A stretch of DNA of 64,000 nucleotides from the NCBI RefSeq assembly GCF_036320965.1, contig NC_092279.1:13770161-13834160 (forward strand), written 5' to 3'. This stretch comes from Panulirus ornatus. Taxonomy: Eukaryota > Arthropoda > Malacostraca > Decapoda > Palinuridae. The position numbers were made by a program, and so were the translations under genes. Below the pieces are notes generated by a model, which saw only the letters and a program-made list of their open reading frames with translations, ran no database searches and was not told the DNA's origin. Shown one piece after another: positions 54,301 through 64,000 of this stretch (within the stretch, counting starts at the first letter, position 1; each line of letters starts with the position of its first letter).

Positions 54301-56739
54301 AAAAAGTAGAAAAATAATAATACAAAACAGTCTAATAACATCAGTGATACTGACAGGACAGTCTGTGCATTGTTTAGTGTTATTATGAATAAATATATAT
54401 ACACTGTTTTAATACTGTAACAGGGTAAGCTGAAGGGGCATTACTGTTTTGATGTGTTCCTTTATGAGGCAATTTTAACTGGCATGAAAACATTTGTTCT
54501 CATTCTTTGATAAAATAAGTTGACACACATTGGAATCATGATTTTTTTTTATCTTGGTGTTCCTGGAATAGCAAAATGTGCTACTACCATAAGCGAGATG
54601 TCACTTTCAATGAAGCTGTAACATTGTCAGTGGATGGAAAGAAGTAAAGCCTCATCCAAGACTTCTCACTCGTAAAGAGACCCACCTTACCTTACTCCCA
54701 TGTAGTTTGGAACTCTGAGCTGCAGGAGCCCTATAAAAGAGGTTCTGGGGTAGCATTACTACAATGCAACCTTTGCTCAAAATAAAGAAAATCTATGAAC
54801 TAATAAATAACACACCTCAGTACTTTAGTCTTCTGTAAATTAATTGTTAAATTTTGCAATGTTTTGAGGAGAAACATTCAAATACAAACATGTATTTGTG
54901 TATGGAAACTAAAATTGAGAGATTTAGCTCAAATATGATTTCTCAATAGTATGGTAAACATACTGGGACACAGTGATGCGTATTCAAAGCCTTTAATCAT
55001 ATCTTCCTCAAATAATAAGCTTATGGATGGTCAAATTATATCTAGGTTTTCCAAGATTTGGACAAAAACCATATTTTATCAAAGTATTTATCAATTACAT
55101 CATTCCCATTGTGTCTATACTGGAAATTTGGAAATTTGCAAGTTAGGAACGATTTTACCAGTACTGAGGCAATGAATGCAAATACTTAAAACATTTTCAT
55201 GTATATACTTGTTGCGAGTCAACTGCATTTTGGCACACTCAAATAGAATGACATTTTGTTCATTCGCATAATGGCATTATTGGATTTATGCTAATCAGCA
55301 CCACAGATAATGGAATAACAATATCATAAATGAAATGACTGTTTGCCGAAATAAACATTTTCCCATTTAAATATCTACAGCTTTGAATTATTATAAAGCT
55401 ATAGTCAAATGTTTATCTATCTAAGCAGGTGCCACCCTGGATTTACACAAATAACAGTACTAAACTGTCACCTCCAGATCATCCTTCAGGGAACCCTAGA
55501 GATGAAAAAATATGAGGAAAGACAGACAGAAAGTATCAACAATTCCAGTTTCGCTCCTTTGGCAATCAGATTCTAAGAATGCATCAAAGTGAAACAAATA
55601 AGATTTTCAACAAAAAGAATGATTCAGGCTTTGATAACACTTGCTTCTTGTAAGAAGTTTTTGGGAAGAAAATATAACTAAAATTTCACCAACAACAAAT
55701 GCTCTCTTCACCTGAAAAAAGACTTTGTATGCATAAATCAGTTATTGACACAGTTATTTATGTTCTTAATGATGTAGTTGGAAAGCTGCTGCTAGCAGCA
55801 TCAGCAGAACTGAACAATAAAAGGATGGAATACAGTACAAATTGGCAACGTTGTTACATCTGGACTACACAACTTTCACTGGATATTTGGCAAAATAATT
55901 GCAAGTACTCTACTTCTAAAAATCTGGAAGGTTATCTAACAATGAAATATATATTGGCAGTGCACATGTAAGCAGGATGGATGTTTTTGAAAAGCGAGAT
56001 GAAATGTAAAGCTGTACAATAACAAATAAAAAAATGAGACTTTTATACATAAAAGCACTTCCTGTTTCAATTAATGCATTAAGAGTGATGTATTTCATCG
56101 TAAAGGATAGGTAAAATGGTGATTAAGTTAAAGTAATGAAAGGTAAGAGTATAAGTTTGTGGACAAAGCAGTAGCTTTCAATATTCACAGTTCTAATGAT
56201 TACTAATGAACCATTTGTCAAAATATTCAATCACAGAATGCACAAGGCTGAAACAGACTTATCTACAAAGGAACAATAGTTCTGTATAATGATGCTGACG
56301 AAAGGTGAAGTCCACAGCAATGTCAACTGCAAATGAAACTTAAAAAAGGGGAGGGGTTGTGCAAAAAAGGTTCCAGTAATGAGAAAGTAGGAGAGATATA
56401 GTTATGTAAACTACTGTTTTGTAATATACATCCCTAAATGGTGTGCAAGCAACTGCACCATGAAAAAACTGACTGTCGAAACAGCCATTTTAAACAGAAT
56501 ACTGCCCAACAAATATTTTTTTTATAATAACTGTTAAAGATACAAAAACAATAAGAAAATCATAAGTATTTTGCAAATATTACTGAAAGATAAATGAGTA
56601 GCACTACAGATTAATGGTCAGAACATTTTCAAGAAATGCCCCACATTTAGCTGGTTTCAAATAATTATTAGATCTATGAAAAAAAGGTAATATACATATA
56701 TATATATATATACATATACACACACACACATACACATAC

Positions 56740-56782
<43 letters not shown>

Positions 56783-57165
56783 TATATATACATATGAAAA
56801 ATGCACAAAAAAAGGAATAAAAAGTGTTCACAAGTAATACAGCTGCTTTACTTCCTAATACACCACCAGTTAACAATAGCACTGTGCCCACCCCTCATCA
56901 GCTGTCTAATAAAAATTGGCATGAAGAGGGAGAGAGAGAGGAAAGGGATGGAAAAAAGGGAAAGAGGGTGAAAGAAAAAGTTTCGCTTAACTTTTGTATT
57001 CATGGTTCATTGTTACTTTACAGAAAAACTATGCCAAATATGAAGAACAGCATATTTAATAAATGTAAACAAGAAAACTGTAAAAAGTATGAGAAAAAAA
57101 GTAAGATTTGATTATATGGAATGTGTATGAATCTGCCTTGGCTCTCTTATAGATCAGGTTCCTTC
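54301..57165. other. Intergenic, no gene seen
   Basis: AT-rich. Contains a CTATAAAAGAG TATA-like word near 54,732 with no gene to attach it to, and a (TA)/(CA) simple-repeat tract at 56,693-56,793. No exons recognised. Confidence 0.45.
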
Positions 57166-57169
57166 AACT

Positions 57170-57950
57170 CCTTGGATTTTTCTTCATTCATGTTTGCCTC
57201 TTTCCATGTAAGCGAAGTAGAGCCAAAAAAGAGACAAAGAAATGGCCTCATTCAGTCACATCCAAACAATTTCAGCACACCCTCTTCAGCTCTCTCATGA
57301 GTACTCTTCTTCCTACCACGACTCTCTCTTACCCTATCATTTCAAATTCAATTCACCTTCCTTACACTACATACTGTCCACAAACATTTCCAATATATTC
57401 ATGATATCCTTAATATTTCTGTCCAAGACCCACACCTCACATCCATAGAGTACTGACAATACTATACCATCAAAGATACCCATCTTTGCCCTTCAGGACA
57501 GTGACACCCTTTTCTATACATTCCTCATTGTGTCCAAGACCTCTGACCCACCCGAAGACTCACTCAAGCTCCCATGGTTCCAATCGCTTCCCTATCCACT
57601 CCCAAGTATCTAAAACACTCCACTTCCTCTAAGTTTTCTCCATTCAAACTCACACTCTTTTCACTACTAAATCTTATTTTTATCCACACTTATTTGCAAC
57701 TTTCTCCTTTCACACTACCAAACTCAGACATCAGCCTCTGCATTTTTCACTTGAATCTGCATCAGTGCTGTATCATCAGGAAACAAAAGCTGACTCCTCC
57801 CAAGCCCCCTACACCCAGCAGACTGCATACCTACTACTCTCTCCAAGACCCTTGAATACACCTCCCTCATCACCCCATCCCCTAAACAAATTAAAGAGCC
57901 ATAGTGACATCACACAACCCTGCCACAGAACCACCTTCACCTTAAAGCAC
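57170..57950 (-). mobile_element. Old LINE copy with internal deletion
   Basis: The + strand shows a degraded tail (GTAAGCGAAGTAGAGCC, AGAAATGGCC), jumps to CCAAACAATTTCAGCACACC, then follows the reverse transcriptase region (CTAAAACACTCCACTTCCTC, GTGCTGTATCATCAGGAAAC, CATAGTGACATCACACAACC). Many stops and indels; dead. Confidence 0.75.
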
Positions 57951-57954
57951 TTAC

Positions 57955-58335
57955 ATGCATGTTCACCATTTCCCAAGTCACCACAGCAGCACCAGGAATA
58001 CATGAAGAAATTGTCCCATTCGCTCAGATCCAAAACCACATCCCACAATTCCCAACCAGGCCCCATATCCTATTCGTGAAATCTCTACAACTTTATATGC
58101 CCTGGTTCAATCTGCTGACAGCATGTCACCCCCTGCAATTCATTATTTCCCATGAACTTCTTACAGTCTCCTGCATGTTCAGGCCCCAAGCACTCAAAGC
58201 CTTTTTCACTCCATCCTTTCATCTCCAATTCAGTCTCCCCATTCTCCTTACCCCTCCCACTTATGACACATATACCCTCATTGTCAACTTCACCTCACTC
58301 ATTCTCTTATGTGTCCAACCATTTCAACAAAATAA
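57955..58335 (-). mobile_element. Second old LINE 3' fragment
   Basis: The pattern restarts with a long-form 3' UTR and C terminus: TATGCCCTGGTTCAATCTGC, TCCTGCATGTTCAGGCCCCA, CTTTTTCACTCCATCCTTTC. It lies tandem to the previous copy in the same orientation. Confidence 0.7.
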
Positions 58336-59595
58336 GCAGAGAAAGTAAGCAAGAGCTACACAAATGAATCATATCCTGCTACATTTGTCATCCGAGCCTG
58401 TCAGCATTAAATTGCCACAGGAAATGTAGAGCTGTGTTGATAAGGACAATATTATGTAAAAAAGTAAGGCAATTAAAGATATGCATGACCATAACTAGCA
58501 AAAATCTCGGAATCAAATCAATCTGATGGTATAAAAATTTGTAACTACTGGCATTATATGCCACTAGAAATTGTAGGAGTTTAATGAACAAGACCAGTAC
58601 ATGACAACACAATATGCTACCACTGCTGTTAGACAGCATCACAGCATAATATGACCCCACCCAAAGCTAGTGTCACAGTTTATAAAAGTCTATGCTGAAA
58701 TAGATGAGGCACAATTGATATACTTGTACAGTAGTATGGTATATCAGAGATATGAAACTGCAGAGAAAATTCAAAGGCTTCCATTAATCTTTGGTATATC
58801 CAACCTTTAATAAAAGAGAGAGAGAGAGATGAAATGTATGTATCTGCATTATAAAAACTCTGTACAGCACAGTATCATACAGTTAAAATCACAATGTAAC
58901 TTTTATTCAAGATATCATTAAAGCTTCCTCCCACTGCAAAAAAAAGATCTATGAAAATGTGCCTAGTGAGTCAGTGCTGAATTAATTCTTTAATATACTG
59001 CATCATGGGTACATTAGCTATCCAATTAAACTTAACAACTATCAATATCAAGTTTGAATGACTATGGATTCATTCCTTTTTTAAAGAATACTGAGTAAAA
59101 GTTTCACTAACTATTCAATCTAAGCCTCAACAATTATCCATTTCCTGGAATACTGCATAGCACTTAGTATGAGCCATCACATTTTCAGTAAGTCTTGATA
59201 ATTTTTGCTGATTCTACAGACTGATAAAAGTGCAAAGCAATATTGTCTTCTCATCAGTGTCATTCAATAAGCAGAAATTCAGACTGAATGTATAGTAACT
59301 TCCAAGTCTGCCAATTTTTTTCATGAGAATGAAGAAATAATGACATCTAAGAATTAAGCTGATATCAAGTAACAGGAGGGACAAGCTGACCTTTGTACAG
59401 TATGTACTGACGGGTGAGAACTTTCCCCAAATTTCAGAATCTAACTGACAGAGCTTTCGACTATTATCCTGTTTATCAAGATGAAATCTTGTTCTCATTT
59501 ATCAGAAAGTCTGCACTGACTGGATAAACTCTTACACAGTACATATGAGTCAAGTTCAAATATTTTGAGTAATAAGAGTATTCACCTGGATTTTA

Positions 59596-61551
59596 CTATG
59601 GACTCATTAGTCTTTGTTGTTTCTTATATTCCTCTTGAAGCTCTCTCAGATTAGCTTCTAGCAGCGGTACATCATCATAACGACTTGCTTCCCTGGAAGA
59701 AAGGGACATTTTGATATCAATAATCCACTAAGTCAGGACAACTTTATATACACCAATGACATTTGGGCTCCACATGCCAAGACATCTTCTCCGTTGCTCT
59801 TTACAACACAGTTCTTAAAGTTCATGTTATTTTTTTCACTATGAAGTACTTATTTTTTTCACTATGAAGTACATCAGTGAGAGAGTAAAAAGCACTTACT
59901 TGGCTTGTCTAATATAATTCCTAATAATATTCATCTGTTGGATCATTGGGTCATCGGTTTCTGTTACATTATGGGCCGATGAATCTGCACCCCAGCCAGT
60001 GTCCACAACCACCTGATGGAAGTAAGGTCATAATTTAGAATCACTGAATCAAAAGAAAAGTTTTACTATGATGAGATTGCTGAATTATGAAATTAGGTGA
60101 CCTAATTAACTTTTTAACTTACTGACTAGTGGTGCTATAATGAATGCCAGCATGCCAATAGATAATGTGACACTCTTCAGGACTAAGCTAACCCTTTACT
60201 GCAAAACTACCTGTGATCAATTTATAGGAACTGACCCACCTCCTCTGTCTGTTGTCTTTTCTTAAGGCTGGCAAATGATGGAGGAGTGATACTGCTTGAC
60301 CGTGTAGGTGTAGAACGTGAGGAGTCCTTAGAATCTCGGTCTCTGCGTCGTAAAATTTCAGCAGCCTGTGCTTCTGCCTGACGTTCCGCTTCCTTTTCTG
60401 CTGCTAGTCGAGCTTCAGCTTCCAATCTGATAAAATGAAACTGAATTCATTTAAGCAATGAAGTGATATTATCTCTTAAAATTAACTTTCAATGACACAA
60501 TAGCCATGCAAGACCTATTTCTTTTTACTTTTAACCACAGAGCAGTATGTATTAATTATCCTCATCATTTCCATCAGTCCATCTTGTCTTAGTTATTGCT
60601 CCTATTTTCATTATATATCTATTTTCTTACTATCTCTGTGAATGAAATCCTTATATGTATCACAAAAAATATTAAAATTTCATAGTTCAGCTGAAAAATG
60701 TACAGCATTAAGTATGGTATGACATCAATCTAAAACCATTATTTTTTACCAAAAATCACATATTCTAATTCCATACTATATATCATTACCTCATATAAAA
60801 TCTTTTTTTTTCTCTAACATATTCAGCTCTAACATATTCAGAGTTAAAGAGGAAGGGGGAAAAACAATTAGGGACTTCAAGGAGGTGAAGTTTGGAGTCT
60901 GTAAGGAGACAAGAGCAGAAGAAAATGACATTTCTGATGAAGAAAGAGTTGTACATGTGAAGGAGAGTGAGGAAGTTCAAGACTGTTGTAAGTTAGAATA
61001 AAAGTAGGTTTTGAAAACCAGGTGAAAGATAGTGCTTATGCTCCAAGAGGTGAGAGAAGTGAAGCTGAAAGAAGAGTACCTTGATAGAAGGTGAGTGGGT
61101 GCTTTGGCTGTTTTGGTGCACATGACTAAAATATATTCATCAAATCTAAGAAATGTTCAGATAAAGCTATGTAACCTGAGGCTGAGAAAACTACACTACC
61201 TCAGCATGGTTACTAATTTCTGCAAACACATCAGTAGTTTGCTATATGTGTGATGAGTCACAGTGAAAAGCCTTAAACTGGAGGCTAACTGGCTCAAGTG
61301 ACTGTTAATGTATAGCAATGTCTAAGCTAGAAAAACCAGGTCAATCCTAAATACAAGATAACTTGCTTGGAACAAAGCTTGTGTTATCTCTTGCTCTTAT
61401 ATGATGCAGCAGTAGGCTTTAGTATACCTACCTATTTTATCAACTCCATTACAAATCATTCTGGAGCGGTAACTTTCACACCTGAAGGATAATCAATGTT
61501 AAAGGTATGGTGCAGAAGGTGTAGAGTAGTCTGGCACCACCAAATGGTGGC

Positions 61552-61590
<39 letters not shown>

Positions 61591-63820
61591 TATCTGGTGT
61601 TGATCTTTGGTTAGTGTGAACCTAACCATTATTATTCACTACTTAAGAAACTTTATGCTATGAAAATAGGTCTAAAAAGGTCTTACTAGCAGTAAGAAAG
61701 TCACAGTACCTTAGTTTACTATTAGAATGTGTAAAAATTTAACTACCTCCTTCTTTCTTGCAATTCCCTCAAGTCCTGATGACTTGGCAGTTTAGGTAGA
61801 CTAAGAATATATTCTTTGAGAAATGTTGTGGTTGTGGAGTGTATCCGACGTTGTAAGAGTTCTTGTCGTGGCCCTGGAGGAGGAATACTGCTAGAAGCTG
61901 CATCTGCTACATCCTTCCCAGTGGTGCAACCAAGGTTACGAATACGCTGAGCCATAGAATTTAGACTATCACCTTTCTTGAGTATTTTCACTCTCAATTC
62001 TTCTGCATCATGCAGTCCATATGTAGTTTCTCCACAGCTGAAATCATGTTTTGCTGTTACCATAAATGGATCATGAATATCCATATTGTAAGCAAAAATG
62101 GAAAAAAGTATTAAGCTATTTACTATAATAATGTTGAGACTAATAAAACAAATTTCAAAACTTTAATCATAGTCTCACAGTTTTTTTTATAAAAGTGATA
62201 AGTTCATATCATTCACTGGCTGATAATAATCACATACAAACTTGGGAATTCTTTCCCTATCAATTTTCTTCATAAATCTAAACAAGTACATTCTTGGCCA
62301 CATGCTCTTTCATTCTTTATTATTATAATCAGTCCTATCTAATCTTCTACAGTTCTCTTTTTGATTCCTTTCATTCCAAGGTTCCACTTGAGAAACTTTC
62401 CATGTTATCCTTTATTCTCTACTCACTAAGCACTGATTCAATATCCTTTACTAGTGTAATGCCAAGTAAAATCCAATGAATGAACAACTGCCTCACTTCC
62501 AACACCAAATCTTTTTCCATGCATGATGCATAACTATCCATGAATACCAATGTCCACATGCAAACCAAATATGTCAATAAGTATTTCTACACCCAAGAAA
62601 AGAAGGCAGGTATTTTTTGTATTACCTAACAAACAATTGCTATCAGTTACTTTTCATTAAGCAACAGTGACTCCATGGGTTACCCAAGCATGCTGATGAA
62701 CTACCTTATGTCCAAAAACTGAATAACTATAATTTGAAGCATTTCCTACTAAACAAAGATTCCTTGCAACCAAATACATTTATGTTACAAATCCTAACCT
62801 GCACACTCACTCTCAATCTTACACCAGTAACTGAAACTCTGGTGCAAACTCCATAGTATGCAAAATCAGTGGTCATACACTGCAATTTTCATTGTCTTCT
62901 TTCATTACTTGGAACAATGATACTAATTATACTTCCACCTATACCATTCTTCAATATTCTCTTTAATATCATATTCTTCAAGAACATTTGATAGTTGTCA
63001 ATGAAACATTCCACTTCCTACATCAATTTAAAGTTATCCTAACCTTAACATTCTGCTTTGAAAAGTCTCTTACTTTTAATTTCAGCATTCTAATAAACTT
63101 TCTCATTTCATATGTATTTTCTCACTTATTTCCTAATGGATATCTAATAGTAAGATTCTTTTTCTTTCAAACTATTCACCATTTTCCGCATTAGTAAGGT
63201 AGCGTTAAGAACAGAGGACTGGGCCTCTAAGGGAATATCCTCACCTGGCCCCCTTCTCTGTTCCTTCTTTTCGAAAATTAAAAAAAAACAAGAGGGGAGG
63301 ATTTCCAGCCCCCCCCACTCCCTCCCCTTTTAGTCGCCTTCTATGACACGCAGGGAATACGTGGGAAGTATTCTTTCTCCCCTATCCCCAGGGATATCTG
63401 ATAGTAAGATTCACCTTTATTAAAATTCTTCCACACTAATGCTTCCAAATGAAATGAAATTTTGGAAATATACATTTTCTACCATAAATCTCAAGCCGCA
63501 CACACCACAATACAGTAACTAAACGAAAACTAGTACTGAAGTCTTAACATGTGAGTGTAAACGGTTCATGATCTGAATTATGTATTTTCAAGAAACATTA
63601 TCTATTTCAATTTTGGGCAATAACAGAAGCAATACAGACTTAAGTGCAGAGATTAAATTATTACTTGTACAGATTCTTACCGTAAAGACTCTGCCATACG
63701 TATATACTGTGGTATAAGGCTCTCAATCTGGGATCTGTATTCCATCAGTTTTTCATAATACAATGACAGAGTAGTTTTGGACGTGCGTTGCTCTACTTGG
63801 TTATCTCTTGCTTGGAGACG
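59596..63820 (-). CDS. RBSN: Rabenosyn-5, 3' part (last five exons seen)
   Basis: Early-endosome Rab4/Rab5 effector that couples entry to recycling. Exons, minus strand: 63820-63681, 62037-61747, 60426-60240, 60012-59900, 59692-59596 with stop TAG; 275 codons visible, all junctions GT-AG and in frame. The order matches human RBSN: YYEKLMEYRSQIESLIPQYI, then MAESLRCGETTYGLHDAEEL, then FLKEYILSLPKLPSHQDLRE, then a Glu/Arg/Ala coiled coil (QERRRLEAEARLAAEKEAER), a Ser/Thr-rich linker, and DPMIQQMNIIRNYIRQAKEA with LLEANLRELQEEYKKQQ, the Rab-binding helical hairpin. The stop follows at once, so the long NPF-rich tail and second hairpin of vertebrates are absent. The FYVE and zinc-finger exons must lie beyond the right edge. 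The start codon is not in the window. Confidence 0.93.
61555..61587. repeat. (TC)n microsatellite in RBSN intron
   Basis: CT run of about 33 bp in the intron between the exons at 62,037 and 60,426. Confidence 0.95.
63174..63402 (-). mobile_element. SINE-like element, copy 4 (most complete)
   Basis: The + strand reads TTAGTAAGGTAGCGTTAAGA, GGGAATATCCTCACCTGGCC, CTTCTCTGTTCCTTCTTTTC, GAGGGGAGGATTTCCAGCC, a C run, TTTTAGTCGCCTTCTATGAC, ACGCAGGGAATACGTGGGAA and CCTATCCCCAGGGATATC. About 229 bp, no ORF. It lies in an intron of rabenosyn-5. Confidence 0.75.
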
Positions 63821-64000
63821 CTGATGAGTAAAGGACAGAATCATACATAAGAAAGAGTAGAGTTAAACCCAATCTTAGGAGACAGAGGAGTAAAATTCAA
63901 TAAGTCACCATAAGTGTAATCAGGTCTAAATTAATTCGATATGACAATTAAAGTCATTACAACACAACTTGCATTGACAGCCAGCAACGGTTTGCATTTC

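Noticed and set aside
54725..54775. Core promoter from the CTATAAAAGAG word
   Set aside because: No exon, conserved initiator or transcript unit can be placed downstream; an isolated TATA-like word in AT-rich DNA is expected by chance.

Overview
This window is eukaryotic nuclear DNA, most likely from a decapod crustacean (inference). The grounds are spliced genes with GT-AG introns, a two-member alpha-L-fucosidase family, a rabenosyn-5 gene, very abundant long (GA)n, (CA)n and (TA)n microsatellites, and many copies of a LINE whose tail carries a GCGAGGTAGCG motif of a kind I associate with lobster-like decapod genomes. There is no sign of bacterial, CRISPR or operon structure.

Layout. 1-22 kb is gene-poor and repeat-rich. 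It holds a decayed LINE fragment, a MITE-like inverted pair, SINE-like elements, one young 5'-truncated LINE and many microsatellites and minisatellites. 22,171-28,180 (+) is a complete nine-exon GH29 alpha-L-fucosidase gene. 31,419-47,553 (+) is its tandem paralog, also complete, with the same nine exons and intron phases; its intron 4 is swollen to 6.4 kb by nested LINE copies. 47.7-49.6 kb is another inverted pair of LINE fragments. 50.07-51.53 and 52.09-53.57 kb are two near-identical direct copies of a 1.46-kb noncoding segment. 57.2-58.3 kb holds old LINE fragments. 59,596-63,820 (-) is the 3' half of a rabenosyn-5 (RBSN) gene, convergent with the fucosidases and running off the right edge.

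How they work together. The two fucosidases should be secretory or lysosomal glycosidases that remove alpha-L-fucose from glycoconjugates. Rabenosyn-5 is a Rab4/Rab5 effector of early endosomes. I see no functional operon-like link between them. The most notable non-genic structures are a LINE family whose copies repeatedly join (TA)n/TG-rich simple sequence, its modular 3' UTR whose end motif is shared with SINE-like elements, a ~1-kb inverted LINE pair transcribed inside an intron, and an apparent drop in CpG content part-way through the second fucosidase gene.

All comparisons were made by eye on the sequence; identities are approximate and no database search was run.
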